NCBI GenBank assembly: GCA_000024525.1
Contig: CP001769.1
Span: 6,357,001-6,421,000 of the forward strand
Reading direction: 5' to 3'
Source of the DNA: Spirosoma linguale DSM 74
GTDB lineage: Bacteria; Bacteroidota; Bacteroidia; Cytophagales; Spirosomataceae
Length of the DNA stretch: 64,000 bases
Part shown: one piece after another, positions 44,078-54,300 of the stretch
Layout: each line of letters starts with the position of its first letter
Position numbering within the stretch: the stretch's first letter is position 1
Made by a program: the position numbers and the translations under genes
Notes under the pieces: model-generated
The model's input: only the letters and a program-made list of their open reading frames with translations
Told to the model about the DNA's origin: nothing
Database searches by the model: none

Positions 44078-44641
44078 TTATTTCACTCGTTCTACGTAAT
44101 CTCGGGTACGGGTATCAACGCGGATTTTCTGACCGGATTCAATAAAGAGGGGCACCATGATTTTAGCTCCCGACTCTACTTCAACCCGCTTTTTAGGGCT
44201 GTTGGCGGTATCACCTTTAATGCCCGGCTCGGCGTAGGTCACTTCCAATTCAACGAATGGAGGCAACTCGCACGAAAGTGGTGTATCGCTGTCAGCATTT
44301 ATCAAAATTTCAACTTCCTGACCTTCTTTCATCAGATCGGCACCATCCACGAGTTTTTCGTCTAGGTTAATCTGATCAAACGATTCCTGGTCCATAAAGT
44401 TAAAACCGGCTTCGTCTTTGTAAAGGTATTGGAATTTCCGACGCTCTACACGAACGGGATAAATTGTCGCCCCTGAGTTGAAGGTGTTGTCAATTACCCG
44501 GCCTGTTGTCAGGCTTTTCAATTTCGTACGAACGAAAGCGGCACCTTTGCCTGGCTTTACGTGCTGAAATTCAGTTATTTGAAATAGATCGTTGTTGTAA
44601 TTAAGAACCAATCCGTTACGGATATCTGCGGTCGTTGCCAT
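44078..44641 (-). CDS. efp: Translation elongation factor P
   Basis: 187 aa with three OB-type domains. The tip loop VKPGKGAAF has Lys32, the position modified or functional in EF-P. C-terminal VDTRTRDYVERVK matches the family. It relieves ribosome stalling at polyproline. Located between fabH and accB, an arrangement common in Bacteroidota. Confidence 0.97.
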   Translation of the reverse strand: MATTADIRNGLVLNYNNDLFQITEFQHVKPGKGAAFVRTKLKSLTTGRVIDNTFNSGATIYPVRVERRKFQYLYKDEAGFNFMDQESFDQINLDEKLVDGADLMKEGQEVEILINADSDTPLSCELPPFVELEVTYAEPGIKGDTANSPKKRVEVESGAKIMVPLFIESGQKIRVDTRTRDYVERVK

Positions 44642-44644
44642 GTT

Positions 44645-44728
44645 TGAAATGTATGAAGTAAGATGTATGATGTATGATGCAGGCGGCTGGTTTAAGCAGA
44701 TATCCTACATCCTATATCATACATAAAA
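44645..44728. repeat. Short-tandem-repeat hairpin, ATGTATGA type (fabH-efp gap)
   Basis: Left arm ATGTATGAAGTAAGATGTAT… and right arm …CCTACATCCTATATCATACAT pair imperfectly. Third unrelated unit sequence with the same layout; it occupies the whole gap to the fabH stop. Confidence 0.8.
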
Positions 44729-45712
44729 TTAATACGCCCATTTTACGTAGGCGGCTCCCCAGGTGAAGCCCCCGCCAAACGCTGCCAGTACCAGGTTATC
44801 GCCTTTATTCAACTGCGACTCGTAGTCAAACAGGCAGAGCGGAATGGTAGCGGCTGTCGTATTGCCGTATTTATGGATATTCATCATTACTTTATCAGAC
44901 TGAATACCCATTCGATGCGCAGTGGCGTCGATAATGCGTTTGTTTGCCTGGTGCGGTACCAGCCAGGCAACATCGCTGCCGGACAAGTGGTTACGCTCCA
45001 TAATTTCGGCGGACACATCGGCCATGTTTTTCACGGCAAATTTAAAGACCGACGGCCCATCCTGATATACGTAGTGCAGGCGTTTTTCGACGGTCTCATG
45101 CGTGGGCGGGTAGCGGCTGCCACCGGCTTTCTGAAACAAATGATTTTGCCCCACACCGTCCGACTTGATCAGGGTATCCAGAATACCAAAGCCATCGGCG
45201 TTGGGTTCGAGCATAACAGCCCCGGCACCATCGCCGAAAAGTACGCAGGTCGTCCGATCCGTATAATCCGTGATGGCCGACATTTTATCGGCACCAACAA
45301 CGATTACCTTCTTATATTTCCCGGTTTCGATAAACTGAGAACCTACCGTGAGGGCATATAAGAAGCCGGAGCAGGCGGCCTGAATATCGAAGCTGCCCAC
45401 GTTTCGAATACCGACCATGTCGCAGATAAGATTGGCCGTACACGGAAACAGATAGTCGGGCGTAGTTGTCGCACAGATCAGCAGATCGACCTCTTCGGGT
45501 TTTATAGCCAGCTTTTCGAGCAAACCTGCCACAGCTTTTGCCCCCATATGCGACGACCCCATGCCTTCGCCTTTCAGAATATGCCGTTCTTTAATACCCG
45601 TTCGGCTGGTAATCCACTCATCATTGGTATCTACCATACGCTCCAATTCGGCATTGGTCAGTATGTAGTCTGGAACGTAGCCGTGGATTCCAGTTATGGC
45701 AGCTTTACTCAT
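44729..45712 (-). CDS. fabH: Beta-ketoacyl-ACP synthase III
   Basis: 327 aa from ATG 45710-45712 ([16 protein letters not shown]), preferred over an ATG seven codons upstream. Catalytic triad: Cys114 (QAACSGF), His in VPHQANKRI (about 245), Asn in HKYGNTTA (about 275). It starts fatty acid synthesis by condensing acyl-CoA with malonyl-ACP. Follows plsX by about 95 nt in the lipid operon. Confidence 0.96.
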   Translation of the reverse strand: MSKAAITGIHGYVPDYILTNAELERMVDTNDEWITSRTGIKERHILKGEGMGSSHMGAKAVAGLLEKLAIKPEEVDLLICATTTPDYLFPCTANLICDMVGIRNVGSFDIQAACSGFLYALTVGSQFIETGKYKKVIVVGADKMSAITDYTDRTTCVLFGDGAGAVMLEPNADGFGILDTLIKSDGVGQNHLFQKAGGSRYPPTHETVEKRLHYVYQDGPSVFKFAVKNMADVSAEIMERNHLSGSDVAWLVPHQANKRIIDATAHRMGIQSDKVMMNIHKYGNTTAATIPLCLFDYESQLNKGDNLVLAAFGGGFTWGAAYVKWAY

Positions 45713-45807
45713 AGGAGATAGTACAATTATCAATAAACAGTATCTGTGGTCAGTTCGTAATAAAGCAGCCGGGAACCCCGCTGGCTATACACCGATGCCC
45801 GCCATAG

Positions 45808-46749
45808 TTAGCTGAGTGCCTGTGCAATTTTCGTGTAAGCGTCGGACTCCACCTGCCGGATGGCCAGACCAATCATGTTTTTAATCGCTAACGGCGATGA
45901 GATACCATGAGCAATAATCACGTTGCCATTAACCCCCAGAATTGGACTTCCACCAACCGATTCATAGTTGGTTTTATCTAAAAACTCGTCGCTGAGGCCA
46001 CGTTGTGCGGCTACTTTATAGAACGACTCGCCCAGCTTAAACATCGTGTTTCCGGTAAAACCGTCGGTAATTATCACATCGGCATGTCCACCGAAGAAAT
46101 CTCCGCCTTCAATATTACCGATAAAATTAATCCTATGGTTTTCTTTCAGAAGCTGATGGGCCGCCTGCGCTACCAAAGAGCCTTTCTGCTCTTCAGAACC
46201 AATGTTCATGAGCGCCACGCGTGGTTTGTCGATGTTAAATGTCGACTGGGCGTAGATAGACCCGATATGGCCGAATTGAGCAAGCATTTCGGGCTTACAG
46301 TCGGCGTTGGCCCCAATGTCGAGCATAACGGCATAGCCGCCGGTCAACTGCGGAACGAATCCCGCGATACATGGCCGGAGTATGCCCTCAATAGCTTTTA
46401 TGCTGAACAAGGCGCCCACGTGCATGGCACCCGTATTACCGGCGCTGCAAAACGCCTGAACTTTACCTTCTTTCAAAAGTTTAAACCCAACCCCGATACT
46501 GGAATTGGGTTTCTGCGAGAGCGCCTTGGTTGGGTGCTCACTCATATCAATAACATCATCGGCGTTCACCAATTCGATATTGGCAACGGCCTCAGCGTTA
46601 TGTTTCTTGATTAACTCCTGCATTATAGCCTGCTTGCCAATCAGCACAATGGCTACATTTTCCGGCAATTCAGCAGCGGCCATCAAGACTCCCTCTATAA
46701 TAGCGTCGGGAGCGAAATCGCCACCCATTGCGTCCACTGCAATTTTCAT
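45808..46749 (-). CDS. plsX: Phosphate acyltransferase PlsX
   Basis: 313 aa. [20 protein letters not shown] at the N-terminus and [32 protein letters not shown] further on are family signatures. PlsX makes acyl-phosphate from acyl-ACP for phospholipid synthesis, consistent with the rpmF-plsX-fabH gene order seen in many bacteria. Confidence 0.97.
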   Translation of the reverse strand: MKIAVDAMGGDFAPDAIIEGVLMAAAELPENVAIVLIGKQAIMQELIKKHNAEAVANIELVNADDVIDMSEHPTKALSQKPNSSIGVGFKLLKEGKVQAFCSAGNTGAMHVGALFSIKAIEGILRPCIAGFVPQLTGGYAVMLDIGANADCKPEMLAQFGHIGSIYAQSTFNIDKPRVALMNIGSEEQKGSLVAQAAHQLLKENHRINFIGNIEGGDFFGGHADVIITDGFTGNTMFKLGESFYKVAAQRGLSDEFLDKTNYESVGGSPILGVNGNVIIAHGISSPLAIKNMIGLAIRQVESDAYTKIAQALS

Positions 46750-46832
46750 TGACTCCGTTTGTTCAATTCCCCCCAGTCAAACTGGATTTTTTTACTAAAT
46801 ACGCGTAAAAATAGGGAGGTGACAGGCAATAA

Positions 46833-46880
46833 AAAAGTATTTCACGTTCATCTTCGGAAAGACGTCAGCGAAATACTTTT
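46833..46880 (-). terminator. Terminator-like hairpin after rpmF
   Basis: An 11-bp stem (46833-46843 with 46870-46880) with a 26-nt structured loop; the minus strand continues with a T-run. Probably attenuates transcription between rpmF and plsX. Confidence 0.75.
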
Positions 46881-46896
46881 CAAAAATGGGCGAGAT

Positions 46897-47091
46897 TTAA
46901 GCCGTTTTCGCGTAATTCTCGATGATCATTTGTCCTTTATAGAACAGGTTGCCTTCAAAAACGTGGGCATGATGCCGCTCGTGAACTTCGCCGGTTTGGG
47001 CGTCGGTTGAAAGCGCTACAGGCGTAGCCTTGTAATGCGTTCTGCGCTTGTCGCGCCGGGTGCTGGAGTGGCGTCGTTTGGGGTGTGCCAT
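46897..47091 (-). CDS. rpmF: 50S ribosomal protein L32
   Basis: 64 aa. [21 protein letters not shown] is the L32 N-terminus. The zinc-binding cysteines of some L32 forms are absent, with HERHHAH in their place, which is normal for Bacteroidota. Located after the DUF177 gene as in most bacteria. Confidence 0.97.
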   Translation of the reverse strand: MAHPKRRHSSTRRDKRRTHYKATPVALSTDAQTGEVHERHHAHVFEGNLFYKGQMIIENYAKTA

Positions 47092-47130
47092 ATCAGTTTA
47101 CAGTTGTCAGTTATCAGTTTTCGGTCAGCG
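47092..47130. repeat. Single-armed short tandem repeat, CAGTT type
   Basis: Units ATCAGTTTACAGTTGTCAG TTATCAGTT in a row just upstream of the rpmF start. It looks like one arm of the hairpin repeats in this operon without its complement. Confidence 0.5.
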
Positions 47131-47148
47131 CCTACAAGCCCTGTCCGT

Positions 47149-47697
47149 TTAATTATCACTCAGTTTTCGCAGAGCGGCCCAGCGAGGATCTACATCCGTC
47201 TGGTCGTCTGCATCGTCATTACTCGTTGCGGTATCAGAACTATAAATGAGCTTGCCGTTCTGGTCATCGCTGTCCTGGTCGTCTTCATCCCTATACCGGG
47301 GGTGGAGCCGCTTCATGGGCAACGACAGGCTTATGAACTCAAAAATGTAGCGGGCTACATTAATGGTTGACGTATTGCGCTCAATGAGTTCAATTTCGTC
47401 ACTCAGCTCTTCGTTGTGGTCGCCAAACTTCAGCAGCATTGTCTGCCGGGTGTCGACCGGTTCATCATATTCATCGAGGCTACGGTCGCACGTTTGTTCG
47501 ACGGTACCTACGATGTGAAAGTCCAGCCGGATCATGGTTTCTGACTTCTCCAGCACCAGATGCGTCTGAACGTTGCCTGCTTTGATCAACTCCTGCTCAA
47601 GCGCAGCAAAAAACGCAGTGTCCGATGTAAAATCGTACTCATGGCGTTTGTTGTCAAGGCCGACAATGTGTATGTCGTATGCGCGTAATGGGTTCAC
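47149..47697 (-). CDS. DUF177/YceD family protein, probable GTG start
   Basis: 182 aa if started at GTG 47697-47695, giving the usual N-terminus (M)NPLRAYDIHIVGL. An ATG six codons upstream (47715) is inside AGGAGGAGA, a strong Shine-Dalgarno site ending 6 nt before GTG, so GTG is preferred. Central LDFHIVGTVEQTCDRSLDEYDEPV matches DUF177; the C-terminus is acidic (DEDDQDSDDQ). YceD-type proteins take part in 23S rRNA maturation and are coupled to rpmF. Confidence 0.88.
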   Translation of the reverse strand: MNPLRAYDIHIVGLDNKRHEYDFTSDTAFFAALEQELIKAGNVQTHLVLEKSETMIRLDFHIVGTVEQTCDRSLDEYDEPVDTRQTMLLKFGDHNEELSDEIELIERNTSTINVARYIFEFISLSLPMKRLHPRYRDEDDQDSDDQNGKLIYSSDTATSNDDADDQTDVDPRWAALRKLSDN

Positions 47698-47726
47698 CTC
47701 GTATCTCCTCCTCAAAAATAAGACCG

Positions 47727-47756
47727 CAAAGGTACGAAACGTTTGTGAATCAGGAA
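47727..47756 (-). promoter_or_regulatory. Bacteroidota-type promoter of the DUF177-rpmF operon
   Basis: TACCTTTG (47734-47727, consensus TAnnTTTG) on the minus strand with a weak TTTC upstream. The predicted transcript start near 47720 is only about 5 nt before the alternative ATG, supporting the GTG start. Confidence 0.5.
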
Positions 47757-47826
47757 AGTGATGAGCGAAAAAAGGTTTTTACTGGTTGATTTATCCGTTT
47801 TATAACGGACTTTTAGGCAATTCGCT

Positions 47827-48732
47827 ATGATCCTGACCCTTGCTACCGTTACATCTCTGGCCGTTCTGACGCGCATTGTGGTCAATCCGCTTCAGAATGT
47901 CTTCCAAAAACAGCTGACGCAACGGCTGGTCGACCCGTTATTTATTATGTCGGCAACATACGGAGGGCTAACAATCGCTTGCCTGTCTGCCTGGCCGCAA
48001 CTCCAGTTTGCTGGTCTGCCGACGGCGTTTTGGCAGACGATGGTGGTGACCAGTTTATTTGCCATGTTCGGGAACGTCTTCCTGGTTCGGGCAATAGGTC
48101 TGGGCGATTTGTCGGTATTGGGACCAATCAATGCCTATAAAGCGGTCGTCGGCATGGTGTTCAGCATTTTCCTGCTGCACGAAATTCCGGGCTGGTGGGG
48201 CTTGGTGGGTATTCTGCTGATCATTGCCGGTAGTTATGTCGTGCTGACGGATCGGCAATCGCGAAAATCGCCGACGCAGGCAGACTATGTACCCCTCTGG
48301 AAAAGACCGGAGATTAAACTGCGACTGGCAGCCCTGGTATTTTCGGCTATCGACGGTACATTTCTCAAAAAATCCATTCTGCTGTCGACACCCACCACCG
48401 CATTCTTTTACTGGTGTCTGTTTGGGTTCGGGTTCTCGTTTGTATGGATTGCCCTCACGATGCGGGCGCGGTGGTGGTCGCAGGCGACGTTGGTTTTCTC
48501 GCAGAAAACGACCTATCTGGCTCTGTGCGCAACGGCCGGTATTTCGCAGCTAGTGAGTAACATAGCGCTGGCCAGTATGCCCGTTGGCTATGCACTGGCT
48601 TTGTTCCAGATATCGGCACTGATCAGCGTGTTGTTCGGGTATCAGTTTTTTAATGAACAGGGAATTCTGCGAAAGCTCATCGGCGCGGGCATTATGGTAG
48701 GTGGAGCCGTATTGATTACACTGCTTGGATAA
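47827..48732 (+). CDS. EamA-like DMT superfamily transporter
   Basis: 301 aa, ten membrane helices in two repeats. VLGPINAYKAVVGMVFSIFLLHEIPG (end of first repeat) and MPVGYALALFQISALISVLFGYQFF (in the second) show the PxxxA/GxxxG-type EamA pattern. Exporter or importer of small metabolites; substrate unknown. Divergent from the DUF177 operon. Confidence 0.85.
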   Translation: MILTLATVTSLAVLTRIVVNPLQNVFQKQLTQRLVDPLFIMSATYGGLTIACLSAWPQLQFAGLPTAFWQTMVVTSLFAMFGNVFLVRAIGLGDLSVLGPINAYKAVVGMVFSIFLLHEIPGWWGLVGILLIIAGSYVVLTDRQSRKSPTQADYVPLWKRPEIKLRLAALVFSAIDGTFLKKSILLSTPTTAFFYWCLFGFGFSFVWIALTMRARWWSQATLVFSQKTTYLALCATAGISQLVSNIALASMPVGYALALFQISALISVLFGYQFFNEQGILRKLIGAGIMVGGAVLITLLG

Positions 48733-48781
48733 CCATCTATCCATCTTCCGAGTTATCGTTACCTAACTACTCTTCTCTACC

Positions 48782-48991
48782 ATGGCACAATACCAGCTTG
48801 TCGAAAAGCATACCATCGAGCACCATAACGAATATTATGAAGTGCGTACAACTCAGGGCAGCGATCAGACTGAAAGTCTGTTTTTTACAACCAACGAAGA
48901 AAATCTGGAAGAAGTAGCAGCCGCTATTATTGCCGAAAATAGGCCCGGAGTGAAGCACTGGACGGTTATTCCGCATCGGAAAGACGACTGA
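48782..48991 (+). CDS. Small hypothetical protein
   Basis: 69 aa, acidic, alpha-beta. MAQYQLVEKHTIEHHNEYYE begins a beta strand pair; LEEVAAAIIAENRPG is a helix. No signal peptide. Family not recognised. It starts 49 nt after the transporter stop and may share its transcript. Confidence 0.65.
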   Translation: MAQYQLVEKHTIEHHNEYYEVRTTQGSDQTESLFFTTNEENLEEVAAAIIAENRPGVKHWTVIPHRKDD

Positions 48992-49133
48992 TTGAGATGG
49001 CAAAGCCTACCGAAAACAAAATTTTAATGAGGTACTAAACAATTCCTATTGATTTTAGTTGCGCTAAATTTTATCTTCACGGAATGAATACCAAGAAATT
49101 CTATAGGATTTCTTACTACCGTAACGTGAAAAG

Positions 49134-50645
49134 ATGAAGATTGGTAAAACAGTTGCATTGATAGGCTTATTTGTCGGCTTAAGTTATCAGATTCTATCAG
49201 CCCAGGTGCTCACGCCGGCACAGGCTCGTACCGACCTCAGTTATTTAAAGCGAAAGCTCGATCTGCTCCATCCCGGCATGGGCTACTACACGCCACAGCC
49301 CCGGATGGAGCAATTGTATGATTCGTTATACAACCGGCTAACGGCGCCCTACGACTACATGGCATTTTTCCACCACGTCAGTCCGCTGGTAGCCGCCCTG
49401 AAAGACGGCCACACCAACCTGAATCACCGGAAAAATTACATCGGTAAGTCCACGCGTTTTATTCCGTTCTACATCCGGCTGGTCGATTCACAATATTATA
49501 TAAGCCACAACGTATCGGCCGATAGCAGCCTGCAACGCGGCACCGAATTGCTATCCATCAATGGGAAACCGGTAGCCGATGTCCACCGCGAACTCATGAA
49601 TACGGATCACTCCGGCTCCGATGGCGACAACCTCACCGGACGGCGGCAGTGGAGTATGGTTCAGTTTGCCGATTATTACGCAGCCTGGTTCGGCTCGGCC
49701 GATTCGGTTACGATCACCTACCGGCTCACCGGCGATACGCTCATTCGGCAAACGCGGGTGCGGTGTCTGAGTCTGGCCAGTTTCCGGTCTACCATCCAGC
49801 GCCGGTACGGAACCGAGCTTGATCATCGCCCTAACCTATCCGTTCGAATCGTCGATACGCTGACCCGAACGGCTGTACTGCGGGTATCGTCATTTATGGG
49901 ATTTAAAAAGAATGACCCGTTTCAATGGGCGTATAACCGGCGGCTGAAACGGGCGTTCAAAACGCTGCGTGAGCAGAATATTCAAAATTTAATTGTCGAT
50001 ATGCAGGGCAATGGTGGCGGTATTGTGGTGAATTCGGCCCGGCTGCTTCGGTACTGGATGCCGAAACCGTTCCGGATTATGGATCATGAAGAAATGAAAC
50101 AGGCCGCCCGCGCCGAACTGGTTACGCGCTGGAATCCTTTCTCGGCCCTGAATTTCAGTCTGCAATACCGAACCGATAAATCGGGGGGATTTGCCAGCCG
50201 ATCCGGTAACCGCCGATACCGCCCACGGCACCGGGATGCGTTTCGGGGCAATATTTACTTCATGCAAAACGGCGCGTCGTTCTCGGCGACGACAACGGTA
50301 CTGGCCAAAACCCTCGATGCCGGTATGGGTACTTTCGTTGGCGAAGCGAGCGGCAGTGCGTATTGGGGCGACTTTGCCGGGCATTTCAAAACGGTAACCC
50401 TACCCAATTCCCGGCTTCAGGTACGGATTCCGCTCAAAAAACTGACGCACGCGGTTAACACCGAGCGGGCCAACGGCTTTACCGTCGAACCCGATTTTAT
50501 CGTCACCCGCAGTTTCGACGACCTGATGGTGAACCGCGACTATATTTTAGAGTACACATTACGGCTTATCCGGGAGGGTGTTGTGGTTCGGCCGGGGCCA
50601 GAGAAACAGCCGATTCGTAACCGGTCGTTGCAGGCTTCGCGGTAA
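49134..50645 (+). CDS. Secreted S41 family (C-terminal processing-like) peptidase
   Basis: 503 aa, signal peptide ending LSAQ (about 20-24). An N-terminal helical region (30-95) with LKDGHTNL, a PDZ-like segment (GTELLSINGKPVADV, about 135-150) and an S41 core: VDMQGNGGG (about 287), NGASFSATT with the catalytic Ser (about 381) and GEASGSAYWGD (about 402). It cuts proteins in the periplasm or outside the cell. Confidence 0.9.
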   Translation: MKIGKTVALIGLFVGLSYQILSAQVLTPAQARTDLSYLKRKLDLLHPGMGYYTPQPRMEQLYDSLYNRLTAPYDYMAFFHHVSPLVAALKDGHTNLNHRKNYIGKSTRFIPFYIRLVDSQYYISHNVSADSSLQRGTELLSINGKPVADVHRELMNTDHSGSDGDNLTGRRQWSMVQFADYYAAWFGSADSVTITYRLTGDTLIRQTRVRCLSLASFRSTIQRRYGTELDHRPNLSVRIVDTLTRTAVLRVSSFMGFKKNDPFQWAYNRRLKRAFKTLREQNIQNLIVDMQGNGGGIVVNSARLLRYWMPKPFRIMDHEEMKQAARAELVTRWNPFSALNFSLQYRTDKSGGFASRSGNRRYRPRHRDAFRGNIYFMQNGASFSATTTVLAKTLDAGMGTFVGEASGSAYWGDFAGHFKTVTLPNSRLQVRIPLKKLTHAVNTERANGFTVEPDFIVTRSFDDLMVNRDYILEYTLRLIREGVVVRPGPEKQPIRNRSLQASR

Positions 50646-50776
50646 AACCGTACCTTTATAGAGTATTCGGTTCATCGTTTACGATATCCGGCTAAAATTT
50701 ACGGTTTTGGTCAACTCACTGACCAGTAAGCCCGCCTTAGTCGAGGAAGTGAACATATTCCGTAAACTTTTCTTTT

Positions 50777-51319
50777 GTGTATTGTATCGTTGACGTAGAA
50801 ACGACTGGGGGCGTGAAAGGCCCTACTCGCCTTACCGAAATTGCCATCTTCCGCCACGACGGGCAGCAGGTAGTTGATTCATTCCACTCACTGCTTAACC
50901 CCGGCTGCCCGATTCCGCCGTTTATACGGCACCTGACGGGCATTTCTGACGAAATGGTGCAGGACGCTCCAACCTTCGCAGACGTAGCCAACGATGTGCT
51001 GAACATCACGCAGGACGCCATTTTTGTAGCGCATAATGTTGGCTTCGACTTCAGTTTTATTCAGAAGGAGTTAAACTGGTTGGGGCATGACTTTCTGCGA
51101 CGAACACTCTGTACGGTTCGTACCAGCCGAAAGCTGCTGCCGGGTTATCCATCCTATAGCCTGGGAAAACTTTGTCGCTCGCTCGAAATCCCGCTGAACG
51201 GTCGCCACCGGGCACAGGGCGACGCAGCGGCTACGGTCCTGCTGTTTGAGATGCTGCTGAAAAATGACGCGCAGGGCCTGATTCCGCGGATTACCTCCCG
51301 CATTGAGTACACCCGTTAA
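50777..51319 (+). CDS. DnaQ-like 3'-5' exonuclease (DEDDh)
   Basis: 180 aa. DEDDh residues: Asp6 and Glu8 (IVDVETTG), Asp in HNVGFDF (about 97), and His/Asp in RHRAQGDA (about 145-150). The size equals a single exonuclease domain, as in stand-alone epsilon-like proteins; the GIY-YIG extension of UvrC-like fusions is absent. Probably works in DNA proofreading or repair. Its TAA overlaps the stop of the convergent sensor gene. Confidence 0.88.
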   Translation: MYCIVDVETTGGVKGPTRLTEIAIFRHDGQQVVDSFHSLLNPGCPIPPFIRHLTGISDEMVQDAPTFADVANDVLNITQDAIFVAHNVGFDFSFIQKELNWLGHDFLRRTLCTVRTSRKLLPGYPSYSLGKLCRSLEIPLNGRHRAQGDAAATVLLFEMLLKNDAQGLIPRITSRIEYTR

Positions 51320-54300
51320 CTCGAAAAGGGTAGGTTCGATTGCGTTGCAGACACAGCATGCTTCGCCAGCGGACTTATGGGTACGTCTATAGTAGCCTGC
51401 ATTCCTCGGCCGACCTGGGTTTTCCACGTAATACGACCGCCCAGAATGGCCACCCGGGATTCAATATTTCCAATGCCCAGCCCCGACGCTTTTTTCTGCG
51501 TTTGTTCGTAGTTAAACCCCCGCCCGTTGTCCTGATATACCAGCACGATCCGGTCGTGCTTTTGAGTTATGTGGAGGTCAATCAGGGTAGCACTGGCATG
51601 TTTGAGCGAATTGCTGACCAGTTCCTGCGTAATTCGATACAACATTACCTCTACTTCGACCAGAAGCCGATTTTCCTGCTCGGCGATGCCATCGAGCGAA
51701 TAATGAGCCTGAACAATACTACTGGCGGTGATTCGGGAAAACAACTCCTCGACGGCGGCTATATACCCATGTCGCTCCAATGTTTGGGGGTTTAACTTAC
51801 GGAGCATATTCCGCACATCGCCGATGGTGTCGTTGATCAGTTGGAATATGGTTGATTTAAGCGTAAGAATACCCGGCGTTTCACCGGCAAGCTGCGTAAG
51901 CTGGGTTGTGTAGAGTTTAATGGTTGCCAGCCGGGTTCCGATTTCGTCGTGTATATCCCGGGCGATGTCTTTTTTTACCTGTTCCTGAATATCGTATGCT
52001 AACCGCACCCGGTCGGCCTGCTGAGTACGAATGGCATTTTCGCGGTGGTGTATCCATACCCAAACCAGTGCCGCCAAAATCAGTATTACCAGAATGATAA
52101 AAGGTCCTTTCCGCCAAAAAGGCGGTTCAATATAAATGGCCAGTGTGCGTGTATGTACACTCCAGTGCCCATCCTGATTGGCGGCTTTTACCTGAAATAT
52201 ATAATTACCAGGCGGCAAATTGGCATACCGAACGTAGTTCCGCTCTCCGGCCATCACCCAGCGGTCATCGTAGTTAGTGAGCTGGTATTGGTAGCTATTG
52301 TGCCCGTTGCTGGCATAGTCCAAAGCCGCAAACTCCAGCGACAGGGTGTTTTGCGTATGCGTGACCCGAATGCGTTTATCTTCGCCAACGTACGTATCAG
52401 ACTCGAAGGGTTCCTCGTTGATGTTCAGTGAATTAATGTATACGTATGGATTATAGAAACTTGGCCGAAATATATCCGGCAGGCATCGGTTGAAGCCGCT
52501 TACACCCCCAAAATATAGCTCGCCGGAAGCCGTTTTCAGAAACGCATTCCCATTGAATTCATATCCCTGAAGCCCATCATTCGGCATGAAATTTTTAATC
52601 ATTTGCGTAGCGGGATTCAGGCGCGAGACGCCCCGGTTTGTACTCATCCAGATATTGTTGTCCGCATCGGACAGGGTCCCGTATACGAATGAGTTGGCCA
52701 GCCCCTGCTGCTCCGTGTATAATCGAAAGCGATTGCTTTGATCCGGTAAATTGATCAGCCCCCGGTCGCTGGAGAGCCAGAGAGTCGGCTGGCGGTCGTC
52801 GGGCCTAATGTTCAATATGGTGTAGCCTTTCAGACCGGACCGAATAAACCGCCATGGATTTCGCCCTTCGGATAGCTGGTAGCAGTAATAGCCATTCAGG
52901 AAAGTGCCAACCCAAAGCTGGCGGGTTGCGGCATTATAGGAAAGGCTAAACACATTCTGATTCGCCAGAACCGGTACTTTAGACCACGTGCGCCGTTGGG
53001 GATTCAATGCGTATAAACCGCTTTCGGTAGCAGCAATCAGCATGGTATCCGAAATACTAACCAGATTCCGGACGTAGCTGTCCGTAGCCAGGCCAGGGCC
53101 GGATGATTCGAAACGGATTGGCTCGAACGTTTTGGTGGTCGGTGTGTAGGCCAGTACTCCCCCCGGAATGCCCGCCCAAATCCGCCGTTTCGGGTCCCGA
53201 TAGATGCACCGAACCTGCGGATATAGCAACCCCGCATTTGCGGGTTTCCGCGTCAGAAAACGCTCAACAATCCGGTTTGTGCGGGGGTCCAGCACATCAA
53301 TACCATTTTCGGTAAGAATCCATAGGCGGTCGAACCGCTCTTCCATAAACCCCCGAACGGTATAGCTGCTCAGCTTCTGGCTGGCCGGTAGTGTATCGTA
53401 CGAACTGGCCTTACTAAGCCCGCCAAACAGAAAGGCATCGGGTATAATGCGGGCCAGTCCATCGGGGTCCATATTGGCCCAGATCATACCCTGCTTATCG
53501 ACGTACACTTTACTGATTTTCAACTCGCTCAGCTGGCGGCTAGTCTGGGTAAACCGGTTTACCTGCCCAAACAGCCGGGATCGCTTGTCGAAGTACAGAA
53601 CTCCATCGCGCTGGGTACCTAACCAGAGCCGACTGCGCTGATCGGGGGCGATGCTATAGATTTCACTGATGGGCCGGGTACCGACGATGGCGTAGGTTTG
53701 GGCCGTTTTCTGATGGTGGTCGAAGCGAATCAGCCCGTTGCCGGTACCAACCCAGGCAATGTCATCTGTATCAATAAAGAACGAAAAGACAGGCAGGGCC
53801 GCACCAAACTGATTGGCGGGATGGTCGCTGAAATACCGGGAGAGCGTCCGGCTTCGCAGGTTGTACCGTATCAGACCCATTGGTGCATGCAACCAGACAT
53901 CGCCTGCGGGTGTTCGAACGGTCGAACTTTGCAAATCGTATTCTTTTGTTGGATGCAGGTCCGAAGCCAGAATGGTCTTACGCTGCGTACGGTAATGATA
54001 CCGCACCAGCCCTTCCGCATCACTCAGGTAGAGCAGTTCATTGGCATCAACGAAGAAGGGCAGGATTCGACTGGCCAGCCGTTTCTGACTGGCGGCCGAT
54101 CGGTTGGCAAAAAAGCAATCGAACCGGTCGCGCTGCCGGTCGTAACGGTTAAGGCCCTCTTCGGTACCTATCCACAGATTCCCGTCGGGGTCCTCCACAA
54201 TACCGAAGATATTGATACCCCGAATGGAGCCCGGCAGCACATGACCAGCTTTCCCAAGGGCGGGCCGGTACGTTCGGAAGTGGTGCCCGTCGTAACGATT

